Source: Chloromonas sp. AAM2
Lineage: Eukaryota > Chlorophyta > Chlorophyceae > Chlamydomonadales > Chlamydomonadaceae
Reading direction: 5' to 3'
Assembly (NCBI GenBank): GCA_004335635.1
Contig: QAXH01002833.1
Coordinates: forward strand, 1 to 35,528
Length of the DNA: 35,528 nt
Under the pieces are notes generated by a model. The model was not told the DNA's origin. It was given only the letters and a program-made list of their open reading frames with translations, and ran no database searches. This document shows, piece after piece, positions 8,849-21,207 of the stretch (position 1 is its first letter; every line of letters begins with the position of its first letter). The translations under genes and the position numbers were made by a program.

Positions 8849-11800
8849 TTAAGCAGCCGGACCCAGAATCGCCTGCCTCAAGCGATCTGCCAGCACACAC
8901 AGATCTAATGACTGCTGCTGCAAATGACGGGGATTGGGATGGGTTTCAGGAAAAGAATTGGCTTTAAGTCTCAACAACTCATTCCACGTGATGACGACAA
9001 CCTTGAAGCCCTTGCGCCTCAGCAACCTGACATGCACAGCTGCATTGCTGAGGGCCACGTGAACAGATGCTCCTGCATCACCTTCTGAGCCACCACGTGG
9101 GGTTGTAGCAGATGCCACGTGGCGCACGTGATTGATACTCAGGTGCCACGGGTAGAGCACTACCACGGCAATGCGATGGCTGTCGGCCATGGGCCGTGTT
9201 GCTGACACAGTTTCATTGGCAACTACCTTCCTCTTTGGCTTCCGGCTTTGCCTGAGGATTGCGGCACTACCAGCCTTCTGGGTACCAAACGGCAGCAAAC
9301 ATGCTGTCGGGGCCAGCTCACTGAGTGCTAATTGCTGCGGCGGCGGCTGTTGAGGTTGTGTATGCACAACCCGAGGTGCATGTGCTGCCACAAAGCAGCA
9401 CACGAGCTCCCCTTGCGGTGTCGCCTTCCACACAGCATGGCGGTAACCCAGCCTGGCTAGTGCCGCAGGCAGTTCCTGAACGATTTGCGCCTGAGCTGCA
9501 TGAACAGCAGAACCGTACCCCTGCAGACACCAGGCACAGGGCACGTGCGCAGACGCAGACAGCAGACACTTATTCTATTTCTATGGGAACACCGCATGGT
9601 AACTCCGCAATCACATGAACATAAGATATCATGAGCAAGAGCTTGGCAAGGCTAAGCTGGGTGTTCAGGCCGGGAAGGCCCAGGTTGTTGAACACGCCAT
9701 CACACACGAAAACCACAATCTGGGGCATCATGCGCAAGCGCTTGATGAGGGTAGCAGGGTGTTCAGGTCTGAGAACGGCACGTCAAACTTGTTTGGCTAT
9801 CTGTGCCAACGCTCTTGAGTCCACCACGTCAATCTTGTTTGGCTATCTGTGCCATCGCTCTTTAATCCACCACGTCAAACTTGTTTGGCTATCTGTGCCA
9901 ACGCTCTCAGGTCCACCATGCTGCGTTGGAATGAGAGCAATCGCATGTAACAGAGAGACAGGACTGTACAGCTGTGGCACCCCAGTGCAACCCCATCCAG
10001 TGCCCGTCACCTTGCCACCCATGTTGACGGGCAGGCTGTCGGGTGCACCAGCACGAGTGCGGGCAATCCACCGCCGCGACAACCCACGCCAGAAACCGCC
10101 AGCACGTGCTTCTGCCTCCACAAGCAGCTGGGTCTGCAGATGGGGGGGCAACATGGCTTCAGCAGTGGCATTTGAGCGGGCAGTTAAGCGGGCAGTTGAG
10201 TAAGCATTTGAGCGGGCATTTGAGCAGGCAGCTGAGTGCCCACAGGTACTCCTTCCGACCATACTAGGAAACGTACAACATTCTGCACGTACTGCCTCTG
10301 TCCGGAATGCAAGATTCCGGACATGCATCGTGGACGAACCCTGTAATGCACCAACTTGAGACGTGCTGCGGAGACCGTCCCTTGCCTGCCCGCCTCACCT
10401 CCATCAGGAGGCGCAGGAGGGGAGGCTGGGTGAGCAGCGAGTCGGGGGGGCAGCCCAGGACGTGCGCCAGCGCATGGACAGTGAGCGGGTGCCTGCGGGA
10501 AGAGGAGCCGGTAGGTGTGAGCAGGAAGATTGCGAACGGTGAGGTGACACGCCTGCGCGTGTGCCTGCGCCTGTATGTGCGTGTGTGCATGTACACGAGT
10601 CGTTTTACGGTTGAATTTTAATCTGCTTTTCGTCACCTCCCCTGCTCGTCCCTCCGTCTGCTTCACTGAGGGCATGTTCACCCACCCCACTCAACACAAC
10701 CCAGCCGTTTTCCCCACCGTATTCATAACAAGCCGTTCCCCTTGCTTGCTGTGACTTTTCCTTCTGGTTGAACATCCCCCTGCCCCTCCCTTACTCGCCA
10801 CATTCCCCTTCCCCTTCCCCTCTAAGTACCATGGTATCCAATCTGATCCTCCCATTGCCCACTTACTTGTACTCTCGAAAGCAGCACAACGCCCATGCAA
10901 GCTTGACTGTCGAGGGCAGTGTCATGAGCTCTTGACGCGAGGCCACCACGCGCTCCTCGACACGCGACATGAGACGGTGCAGGAGGCCGGGAGAAGGCGT
11001 GTACTGTGGCAAGGGAAACGGCCACAACAACTTCACTCGACAACAGTCCATGTTATAAGGCAAAACGCCATCCATGCGTTGCAACAAATCAAGTTTGAGT
11101 GTGGCGGGTGAAGCGCCTGTTCACTAACAGCACAAAATTGCTTCAATCAACATGCATGTAAGGACAGAATTTGCTTGTTTTCTGCTGGTAAATTTTGCAG
11201 CGCTGTCCAGTGCCGAACCTGAAACAGCAACGGCTGAGCAGCCCTCCTTGGTCTGTCCGGCCTGCTTTGCTCGCTGATCTTTGTTCCCTGCTTTCGTTTT
11301 GCTGCCTTGCTCAAAGTAGGTGAGGGCGGTTCCCAGGTGTGTCCTGTGACGGCTTCCCTGATGCAAACACCTATACAACACCTACACACTGAATGCCATC
11401 CACGACAACATGGCCTGTCTTTTTGAGTCAGGCCATGAAGAAGCACAGCCTTCCTGGGATGAGAAGGACAAACTGAGTCATAGCTGTTGAACCCATCCCA
11501 GCTTTCCTTGCCGCTCACCTGCAGGGCTGCAAAGGCCCATATGACCTCACACAGCGTGTGTGTGGATAAGCTCTCCATACCAACCGCCAACCGCCGGCAG
11601 ATAACCGACATCAACCGCGTGCTGGGCTGGTAACGGAGCAGGGGCAGCGCTTGCAGCAGCATGGACAGAAGACGCACGTCAACTGCCTCGCGGGCCGTTT
11701 GCTTGCCCTGCCTGTGGGGCACGGGCTCATGTGGCTGGCTTGTCGTCCCCATGTTCTCCATGTGTGGTGGCACAGGCGGCTGCTGCTGCTGCATGTGCAG

Positions 11801-14800
11801 CATATGGGAGGGCGGAAGTTGACACGCATACAGCATGCCAGATGACACGGGTTGACGCACATGCTGTACACCAGTTCGGCAAGGCTGGCTATTGTGCTGC
11901 ACGCTCGGTGCCATGAGCATGCCTGCTGGTCCTGCCTCGCTTGGCAGCCCTAAGGCCCTCTCCACAAGGCCTATGAGGTGTGCTACAGCTGGGGCACTGC
12001 AGCGGTGGCCCACTGCCGCCATGGACCAAATTAGGCAGACAGCTTGACGGGCGGACGGCTTTGGCACATGACCAGGCGAGGAATGAAGGGAGGAGTGACC
12101 TGAGGAGCTAGGCGACCAGGCTGCTGAGTGACTGGGCTGTGATACGTCCATCCCTGGCCCTGTTGACCGTGCTGATTCGCCTGCTGTTTGCACAGGCCGG
12201 GTTGCTGGTTGTGCTGCCAGTGATGGCCTTCCCTGATGCTCCTGTGCTGCCACATCTGGCAGCATCATGCGCAGCGCCAGGTCCAGCACAGGTGGATGGT
12301 GCAGCCTGGCTTTAGCCAGCGATATAGCCATGCCTGTGACCGTGTCGATACGCATGGTGGCAATGCTGTTGGGTGGGGTAAGGCTAGGGTGATGTGGCAG
12401 GCCGATCAAGCCATCTTCGCCTTGGGAGGTACTGGGAGCCAGACCCGAGTTGGAGGCAAACCGATTCACTGAAGGTGTGACGTGCTTGCTAGAAGGTATG
12501 ACTGAGGTGGGCTCAGGAGGAGTGAGTGTGGCTGGCAGGGCAGGAGGTTGGGCATGCAGTTTGGGGTGCCTTATGGGTTTGGCGAGTGTGGCAGCCGTCG
12601 TGCTTTGCTGCTGCATACCGAAATCTGCTGCCACAGTGATTGCCTCGTCTATCACCGCAGCTGCCGCTGGTGCTGGTGCCGCTGCTGCTACCGGTGGCAG
12701 CGGTGCTGTTGCTGATGCAGCAATGGCTGCAGGTGCTAATGCTGGTGCTGCTACTGCATCTGCTGCTATCGGCTGTCGGCCAGCCGGCTGGGGCGCCCCT
12801 AGTCCTACAGCCATCGCAGCAACACCAGCTGTGCTGTGCTCCGCTGTACTGCTCTTACGGCCAGCATCGGGCTGCAATGAATCAAGGCCATGCTGCATGT
12901 TCAATGTGTGCTGCTTGCTAACAGCAGGAGGTGCAACGCCATGTGCTTTGGCGACGATGATATCGGCCATGTGCATGAGTAGTTTTGCATCACACGCCCC
13001 ATAGTGTGACAGGGCCCAGGCCAGGAGTGACAAAGAGTGAGGCTGTAGCACGTGTATGCGGGCCGCTGCCTCCCGGGCAAGGGACTGAAGCAGGGCATCT
13101 CCAGGGTGTACCTGCATGCACGAAAACCGTCCAAACAAACGTCGTATATCAAGGCAAAGGAAACTGGGAAAGCACTATGTCACACGCAAAGGAAAGCAGA
13201 GATGCCTCCACAAAATAAAAATTGAAGCTTGAATCTCCAACCCTTCACATTGATACCAAGAGCATCCTGCACCAGCTCAAATGTCGCTGGTATGTGTATT
13301 GGAAAGCTTTTGGATGCCATGCACATCTGTCCAAGTGGGCAGTCACCTCCGCTTAGCATGCGGCCCACATCACACCTACAGTAGCTCCCCACATGCTGGT
13401 TGCATCCAACGGTGCACACTGTGTCTCAGGCAACCCACAAGCAACAGCAGCACACAAGCACACACGCTCCTGTCTCACCTGTGCCGAGACGTAGGCCGAT
13501 GCCACCATTGCCAGCCCCTGCCCGCTGAGCTGCCGAGCCGTGGCCGCCAGCCGCGGTGCAGCCTGGTGCAGCAGCTGGAGTGGGGACATACCCCGCAGCA
13601 CGGGGGCGGGGCCGGAGAGGGCGCGGGACGTGGCCCACAGGCTGACGGCCAACTGGTGCGGGGTAAAGGCGGGTCGGGCGGGGCCGGAGGGTGGGGCGTG
13701 GGGTGGGGTGGAAGATGGGGGCGAGGGTGGGGCGGAGGGCGAGGGAAGGGGTGGGATGGAAGCAGCAACCGGGCCTTGGGCCGCTGTATCACCACCAGCG
13801 GTCGGGCTGGCACTGGCAGGCATGGTGGTGGCGGCTGATGTTAATGCAGATCTTGTGGCGGTTGTGGTTGTTGGAGTGAATGAGTATGTGGTGCTGGCGA
13901 TGATGGGCGTAGCGGCTTCTAGGAAGTCTGTGCAGGCCTGTCCCAGGCTGGCTAAGGACCAGAGGGTGGTTACGAGACTCTGCAGAGCAGCAACAGCTAA
14001 CAGTTTGAATCTGGTGGTTTTGCCGCGTGAATTGAGCATGTGATGCATGATCTGCTCAAAGCGTTTGCCAGACATGCAGGAGGTTTTGGCGTTGTGAGCT
14101 GCATGTAACTAACTTCCCCTAGTACCATTTGCAACCAAGCAGGCCATTCCCATCTGGGTGGGGACATCATGCCCATGCGCTGCGGTTGGGCAACTGCTTG
14201 ACCTGCAGCACTGCAAACGGCCGCATAGTAATCATGCTGGTGACAATGGTATGCTTTCCATTGGCCACACCTTGTTATCCATGTCGAGGGCATGCAGCGC
14301 CGCTGCAGCCTCCAGCTGCTCTGATAGGGCAGGCCAGGTGGCCCTGGCATCCATCTGCCTGCACTTGGCCAGAGCCCAGCTCAGCTTGGCCACGTGGCTA
14401 GGTGTGACGTCCTCCACCAGGTCACACCTGCACGTGCATGATGGTCACACCTGGTCAGATTGGGTCACACCTGCACATGCATGATGGTCACACCAGATTA
14501 GACAAGGCCACGGATCAAGTCAGACCAGGTCAAGCCACACATGCTGATATGCATACAGGCAATCATGTACAACACCCAGGCATGCAGGCATCGGTTTCTA
14601 CCATCAAACCAACGGACCAGTCATTAGATGCAGATCATGTCCGCCTGGTGTGAAGTCTGAATAGCCGTGTCACACAATATGGCCTTCTGCCGCTGTGGTT
14701 GAATGCTGTGGCTGGAACTGCTGCTGCATGCCCATCTCCAGTGACATGCAGCCGCGCTATGACAGGCCAAGCCAGACACGCACACAACCAGGCAGTCATC

Positions 14801-17800
14801 GGTTTCTGCCAGCAAACCACCAAATGGGTCAGTGTTGGACAAGCACGAAGGTGATCAAGGGACGTTCATGGCACATGTAACGTGGCGCCTTTCCTGCTGT
14901 GGTTGACTGTTGTGGATGGCAACGACATTGCTGTATTATAGGTGGCAATGTCAATGCTGGAAATGGACATGCTCCCGACCATCCCCAGTGACATGCAGCC
15001 GCGCTATGATACACACCTTGTCCCGCCCTCCACTCGCAGCGGCCGTGCCCTGCGCAGCTCCTGATTCACCTCCATTCCCGCCTCTCCCGCCGCCACCACC
15101 ACCCTCGCCTCCAGCTCATCTAGCAACCCATGGGGCACGTGCTTCATGCACGTGATAGACCATACAAGTGTGACCAAGGCATCGGGAGGCATGCATGCTG
15201 CATGCTGCACAGCAGCTGCTGCCAGAGCCTTAGCTGCAAGCACCAAGCTCCTGGCATCAATCACAGCTGCGCTTTTGGCAGTTCCAGCGGTTTCAAGGTC
15301 GTTGGTTTCCGCTGACAGCATGCTTCCGTGTCCGCCGTTCATGGAAGCAAGGGCAAAGGTCGTCTCACAGATATCCTGGAAACTGTAGCTTGAAGCGTGT
15401 TGGTTTGCATGGCGGGCGGCCAGCATTAAAAGATGCTGAACTCCATGCGTGCCACTTCTTGCTGCACTTGCATCTTCACGCTGACCAGCAGCATTAAATC
15501 CAGGCCCCGCCGTTCCTTGGCACAAGTGGTAGATTTGTACTGACACTCCGGCAAGCTGAGACACATCACGAGCGGTGAAGAAGGACCACAAGCCTGAGCC
15601 TTCAGCTTGCCATGTGGCTGTGGCTGCCAAGTTGCGAAGCGCCACAGTGGCTGCAGCTGTCAGCTGAGCTGCGGAGATTGTGCCTGAGCCGCCGGTAGCC
15701 GCTGCATCAAGGCCAGGTTCCGTATGGCTGCCTGCTGTCCTGCCATTGGTTGTCCTGCTGCCACCTCCATGTCTAACCAGTACTGTGCTGCTAGCAGCTT
15801 CAGTATCTGCCACGTGGCTGTCGGTTTCCTGGCTAGCTGTTGTCCTGCTGCATGCCCCAAGCGCCAGCTGGCATAGTTGAGCCACACACCAAGATACACT
15901 GACCAGTGTGCTGGGTGGCAGAAGCCGCTGGGCTGCGCTGGCTGGCCGCTGCTGCTGCTGCTGCTGCTGCCCGCTTGCCAGCCCTCCTGACCTTACCTCA
16001 TGCTGCCTGGCCTGCTCATTCGTCAAGGCTGCAAGCTGAGTGTCCTGTACATACTGAACCTCCCCATGTGTGCGTGGGTTGCCTGATTCAGTGGTTTTAT
16101 CTCGCGCAGCTGGGCTGTCAAACATACCAGGGTGCAGTTCAGCGGACCACTTGCATGCAGCCAGAGTCGCACCTGGCAGCAACTCCAGCAGCTGCCGCTC
16201 CAGCACCGGCTGGTCCAGCGGGCCAGCTGCACCAGCCGCTGCTACAGGTGAAACCTCGCACAGCCAGCCGTCTGCGGTTGTTGTTAGCTGGTGCTGGCTA
16301 CCAAGCAGCTGACGCAGCTGGTGGGTCACGACCAGCAGCACGCTGGCAGCTTCATGTGTTGGCATTTTAGCCAGCAAAACCTCACCTGCCTCGGCCATAC
16401 CATGCAACACACGCAGCGTGATCGACCATGCTTGGTTTATGTCAGGTGCTACTGAAGCTGGTTGAGCGGTGCCATCAGCAGCTGTGGTTGACGCCAGCGC
16501 AATCAACCCTGCTGTGTTAGGCATGGTAGAGTCGGTGCCAGGCATGCTGGCATGCTGAGCCTGTTGCATGGCCCACATCAGATGCGCCATGCCCCTGAGA
16601 TCGTCATGCGGCTGTGTTTTCCCGGCTCGCAGATTAGCAGCTTGTTGTGTTACGCCTTCACTGGTCAAAACGCTTGCATTGCCTGCAGGGTTGTGCATGG
16701 GGTATGGGCGATTCTGCATGGTGCTGGCGGCTGCATGAGATCGAGCTGAGGTGGGGTGTAGCCGGGTGCCAGACTGGCTGGTGGTGGGCGTGGCTGGCTC
16801 ACCAGCAGCAGCAGAGCTAGCCACTGCTGCGTTCAGCAGCGCCTTGCTGGCTGCCTGCATGAGCCCTTCATGTGCATACCCAAGCTTTGCACATGCCCAT
16901 ATCATGCGGCTGAGGTCAGTGGGTTGGGAAGTGGTGCGCTGGGCAACCAGCCGGTCGCACAAGGCATGCACCAGAGACTGCCAGGCTGGGCTACGGTACA
17001 CATGTAGCGGGGAAACATCAACCGCATGGGCAGAACTGTGGTCTGACTGTGATGTGTCTTGCGAGGAGGCTACCTGCCCACTCCGCCCCCCAACCATTTG
17101 GTACATCCATGCATGAGCTGTCAGAAGAGATACGCAGTGTTTGGGGCTGAAGGACTCCACATGTTGCCCTGATAGAGACACCAATTGCTGAAGAAGTGTG
17201 CTGTTGGTTTTCCCACGTGACTGCACACTATTTCCACTCAACCCCGCTGTCAAACCGTTGCTATGCTTGAACCTTTGGAAGCTTTCACTTGCATTGACGT
17301 GGGTGCTGGCAGCTGTGGGCTGTGCCTGTGATGCTGTGGCACGCCTGACATCTTGTTGCATATGTAGCTCATGTTTGGCTCGCTTGTGCCGTGAGTTCTG
17401 TTCCTGTTGCTGTCGGAATAGATGGTGTGCACGAGTGGTGGCTGTGAAGGCATTGACCTGCAGGGCATGACATGCCAGTCCTGTGACCGGAGCATGTGGT
17501 GCTTATGCGAGCAGAACGAGCAGTTGTAGAGCAAAGATGTAGTTGGCAATGAGCACTCGACAATGTGCATGTCAATCAAGTGAGCTATCATGTGATGAAG
17601 CGAACTGGCCAACATGTGAGATGAAATGGGTGAAGGGAAGTCCAACACACCATACGCATGAATGCAATTGCGGTCAAAGCCAGTGTCCTCGGTTGCTTTC
17701 ACACTTGGAACTTGGCGGACAGCAGAACGTAGGGCACCAAAAGCATGTCTATGCTCACCTCGTTGCAGTCTGCCCAGTGTTGGTTCAGCAAGTCCAGCAA

Positions 17801-18028
17801 TTCATGCGTGCTGTGGCTGTCTTTCAGCTGTTGGTTGATGATTGCCTGTTTGGACGGTGATGTCCTGCTGCCTGCCGTAGCTGCATGGCACGCAGTAAGC
17901 CGCGCACGTGCTGACACCAGGCGCACCGAGTGGAGCTGCATGACGGCAGCTGCTTGGCCATGTGAGGGTGTGGGGTGTGCATTTCTCGGCTGTGGCAGGC
18001 GGTTTGCTGCAGCGTGCATGCTGTGCAT
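8849..18028 (-). CDS. Giant octatricopeptide-repeat (OPR) protein with C-terminal RAP domain
   Basis: Proposed exons are 18028-17759, 17457-15017, 14427-14271, 14051-13479, 13111-11519, (gap), 11116-10867, 10492-10399, 10133-10011 and 9520-8849 (TAA), about 2050 aa. Every listed join keeps phase except 11519 to 11116, where an exon or alternative site is missing. Repeated helical-pair motifs match the algal OPR style: MIWACAKLGY, LVTLVWSITCM, AKLSWALAKC, LVTTLWSLASLG, LSLLAWALSHYG, AVCLIWSMAAVG, LCEVIWAFAALQ and VKLAWALCCF. The last exon holds a divergent RAP domain (RIAVVVLYPWHLS, then VRLLRRKGFKVVVITWNEL). OPR/RAP proteins act in chloroplasts or mitochondria on stability, processing or translation of specific RNAs. 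The N-terminus (MQLHSVRLVSARARL after a short lead) resembles a transit peptide. Long Ala/Ser/Pro/Gln-rich inserts separate the repeats. The RNA target cannot be read from sequence. Confidence 0.8.
9779..9916. repeat. 46-bp tandem repeat, three copies, in an OPR-gene intron
   Basis: Three head-to-tail copies begin CACGTCAAACTTGTTTGG, at 9779, 9825 and 9871. They differ at a few positions, most near the 3' end of each unit. The array lies in the last intron (9521-10010) of the OPR/RAP gene. Confidence 0.9.
10172..10243. repeat. 12-bp tandem repeat, about six copies
   Basis: Units resembling TTGAGCGGGCAT repeat from 10172 to 10243 with scattered substitutions. The array is in the intron between exons 10399-10492 and 10011-10133 of the OPR gene. 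Its period is a multiple of three, so expansions would not shift a retained frame. Confidence 0.8.
14421..14505. repeat. 43-bp direct repeat at an OPR exon boundary
   Basis: GTCACACCTGCACGTGCATG at 14421 and its near copy at 14464 (CACATG in place of CACGTG) start two tandem units. The first unit overlaps the 5' end of exon 14427-14271, so the repeat includes the acceptor region; its second copy could act as a decoy acceptor. Confidence 0.7.
14564..15009. repeat. Diverged tandem duplication of about 200-240 bp filling an OPR intron
   Basis: Two blocks, about 14564-14762 and 14770-15009, share an ordered set of matches: an ATCGGTTTCT word, a GCTGTGGTTGA word, and an exact 25-bp end at 14738-14762 and 14985-15009 (CCAGTGACATGCAGCCGCGC and five more bases). 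The blocks make up most of the intron 14428-15016 of the OPR gene. Confidence 0.75.
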
Positions 18029-18400
18029 TACAGAGTGAAGCTCTTGAGCAAGCAGCTAAAGTCTGTCTGCAATGCATTTGCATGTGACTGCACATTGCTT
18101 GAATCGCCGCGGTCGCAATGTCGTAACACAACTTCCATATTTTCTCTAGTGCGGGCACGTCCTATATCCATTGGTTGGATGAGAGCGAGTTGACTTGACC
18201 CAAACCCTGGAAAAACATGCGGCGGTTGCGCGGCCGCCACATACCGTTGGGACAGTCGGATGCTGCAGTTAACTTCAACCCCAGTTTACTTTGCATGTTC
18301 GGCAGCCGTATAAATACTGATTGCTCCTTCTCGTGTGCACGACAGAGATTCCATTTTTACTCGAACAGGTTTCTGCCAACAGTTGGTCCGCACAGATGAC
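18029..18400. other. Likely 5' region of the OPR gene
   Basis: This stretch separates the first proposed OPR exon from the next coding-like frame. It carries TATAAATA on the plus strand at about 18309-18316, which reads TATTTATA on the minus strand and is a weak TATA candidate for the OPR gene. No gene is evident inside it. Confidence 0.35.
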
Positions 18401-19446
18401 TCAGCTGGCCACCAGCTTTCCCTTAAGTGCCTCGCAAGGGTTGCACAGATAGGGTATATGAGCATTGCGTCCATGCATCAAATCAAGGTATACTATGAGA
18501 AGCACTGCACTGCACCTCCTGGCAAGCTCCGACTCCTCCTGGGCCTCAATGGCTGTCTGGCTGGGGTCGTTCACTGCAGCATGACCCTCAGCCATCACAT
18601 TCCCTGCAGGCATATCGTCATGCAAAGCAGGCATGACTGCATGGATATGTGTGTTTGTAGCTTTGCACGTGAGCGTGGCGGGCAAGGTAGCACATCAATG
18701 GGGTAAGCCTGACCGTGGCTTTAGCTAGATCACTGCATGCGGCACACTACACACTCACTTGCTTTCTCCAGGCCTTTCTTGCCTCCTTCTGTCTGCCTCT
18801 TGAGAAAGTCCAGCTGGCAGTCAGCAGCAGCACCTGCCTCTTCTGTCGCCCTGGCCTGTGCAATCACCTCCTGACCCCACTTGCCGTATTGTATCTAACG
18901 TAGCTGTGACATCTCGCTTGCAAATTCTGGCAAATTCTGCCTCATGGCGACAAGAAATGGTGGCTCCAATGCCGACAAGCCTGGAGGGCAGGGGATGCCC
19001 ATGAGCTGCTTGGCGGTCTCCATCTGGTCGACAATCAGCAGAAGCGGGACAGGGAGGGCTTTGCGTGCTGATTCCAACTCTAATCCCCCACAGCTGCTGC
19101 TATCATTAGACTTTGCGAACGCGAGACCTAGCAGGAATCCCCAATATCAGCAGTCCCGTCGGCTGAGGCTCATGTTGACGTATCTACCGCCCTGCTGCTG
19201 CATAAAAGGCGCAATTACACCTGGCCGTGATGCACATCTGCTGGCTTGCTGAAATGCCGAACTTGCTGGGGTCACCTGCCCACACCCATCCCGCTGGGTA
19301 GGGTCACGAACTGTAGAACCCGCCTCTTTCCCTGCCTCACTGATGACACCTTGCCTTTTCAAGCCCTTTCTTATTGCACAAGCAATATCACAGTTACGCA
19401 GTAACAGCTTAGTAGAGCAGCTATGTCCGAACACCACTTTAAACAC
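18401..19446 (-). pseudogene. Interrupted minus-strand coding frame, unrecognised (possible decayed gene)
   Basis: From 19446 down to about 18759 a single minus frame stays open except for TGA (near 19147-19149) and TAG (18895-18897). It contains protein-like stretches such as LPVPLLLIVDQMETAKQLMG and PEFASEMSQL. Immediately after the TAG, IQYGKWGQEVIAQARATEEA continues in the same frame. A strong donor at 18759 (AAGTGAGTG, phase 1) matches an acceptor at 18603 (CTGCAG, phase 1). The next piece has TAIEAQEESELARR and stops at 18401. The C-terminal half looks alpha-helical, possibly coiled coil. Either the gene is broken by two stops, or TTAG at 18895-18898 is a genuine acceptor and the upstream exons differ from what I see. 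I recognise no family. Confidence 0.35.
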
Positions 19447-21207
19447 CAGTCAATCAATCAGCTGATTGTTTCAACACATGTCGTCCTTTGGACTCTGAAC
19501 TACGTTTTCATTTTGTTGGTGATAACAACAATTGTTGGTCGAGATTCAGCACCTGCAACGCTTTTGGTCTATTAATGAGTCGCTGAACACCAACACCTGG
19601 GCAAATGATTGCCGAACAGAACCTAGTCGCTTCTACTATCCGCGTGCAACGCCTGGAAGTCACTAGCTGGCGGACATCAACACAAGATAGTAGACAGGTG
19701 CAACACAAGTGCCGTGATCAAAAATGGAATGCATTCAAACAATGGGTAACTTGGGCTGCAGTGGGGTACCATCAGGGTTCGACAGTGGCTGTGCAGATAT
19801 CTCTGTTTTTCCAAAGTCTACCTCACACCATTCCGGTTGCTCCCAGAATCCTCAGGCTCAGCTCTTACATTTTATTCTTGGACGTCTTATTCTTGGACGT
19901 CTCCAGGTTCCGTCAAATCAATAACCTTCTTACGCGCCCTCTTAAGGAACACACCTTCCTGCCAACGACAACGCCTCGTTTGTTGCTGGCTTTGGCCATG
20001 CTTCATCTACCAGCTGCATGAATTTTAGCTTGCTGACGCTTTTGCCTGTAAGTTCTCGCTTGTGCGGCGTTTGCCCAACTCAGCTTTGAATGCATTACAG
20101 AATTGGTCTCATGGCTGCAGCAGTTCGTTTGCCTGGAAACAATGCTGAGAAAATGCCCAGCTGTAGGGCCATCTACAATAATCAGGTGCCCTTTTCCACA
20201 TTACATTCAGGCCGGTTAAGGTTTGTATGAAACCTATATTTCAATTCGGTGGATGCACCTATAACAGGGTGGCAGGCATTGCCAATAACATGAAGTATCA
20301 GGACACTCAGAGGCATCCCCAACGTTGTTCAGTGCAATGCCTTCACAGGCACATCTAACGATAATCTATGCTCAGGATCAACGCACAAAAGTGGCTGATC
20401 AAAACGTCACCTTGACATGTGCACGATAAAGCAAAACCCTGAAACTTCACTCAGGTAACAAACGATTAATCAAATCGCCAGCCAGTCACTGAGTGTCAGT
20501 AGCCTGTGCTCGTTGCGAGGCCAAACATGCAATCTCAGACGTAAGCCTTGCCTGCACTGTGGGCAAACCACAGCCATCAAAACCAAAAATAATGTACAGT
20601 GGCGGTTTTTCCTCGCCAAGCAGCCAAGCATGTGGCGGACAGGGTATAGCGCATTGGCGGTTGCATGAAGGCCGGTAAGCGCATTGCACTGCAGCACAAC
20701 ACTGCAAAATTGAAAGCAGCCCGCCAAGCGATACCATCTGCTGCACTGTCCAACAAGCCCGTATGCACAGGCATAATACAGTCTCAGCCAGTGTGTGTAA
20801 GCGTTTCATCGACTCCCTTACTGCCATACCATACAGGCACAATGCAGCCTTTTGTTTCGCATGGCTTACACCTTCAGCGGTCAACGTTCAACTGAATGAG
20901 AACCCCCTTCATAATTTCTGCTCACCATTTGAATCCGTTCCGCCCTTTGGGAACTTCCTATTCTCCAGACACTGCAGAATTCCCACGCGTCAACTCATTG
21001 GTGTGCTGATCACGCCGTCGTCAACAAAGCCCCGTTTGCCTACCGGGAACACTCTGCATGCCCATCCCGCACCGCTTCGTGGGTGCTTTCTCCATCACGA
21101 ACTGGTTGGCCTAGGCTGTTCCACGCAGCCGAACTACCTTGAGCGTGACTCTGCATACCCATCCCAAATGCCCCCTGGCAGGCATGTGCACTTTGCAAGG
21201 CAATCCA
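19447..21207. other. Gene-poor stretch
   Basis: No supportable gene. A 15-bp direct repeat (TTATTCTTGGACGTC twice) lies at 19872-19901. A 138-codon plus frame (19605-20021) and a 132-codon minus frame (20486-20884) overlap other frames and show no domain. The part nearest 21207 is the expected 3' UTR of the DUF760 gene. Confidence 0.4.

Noticed and set aside
11147..11518. Continuation of the large OPR exon as one open frame to 11147
   Set aside because: A strong donor at 11519 ends the OPR-like sequence. Beyond it the composition loses OPR character and the RAP exons would be out of reach.
13475..13879. Several Pro/Gly-rich open frames on both strands
   Set aside because: They are shadows of the low-complexity insert in the OPR exon 14051-13479, which has consistent splice phases on both sides.
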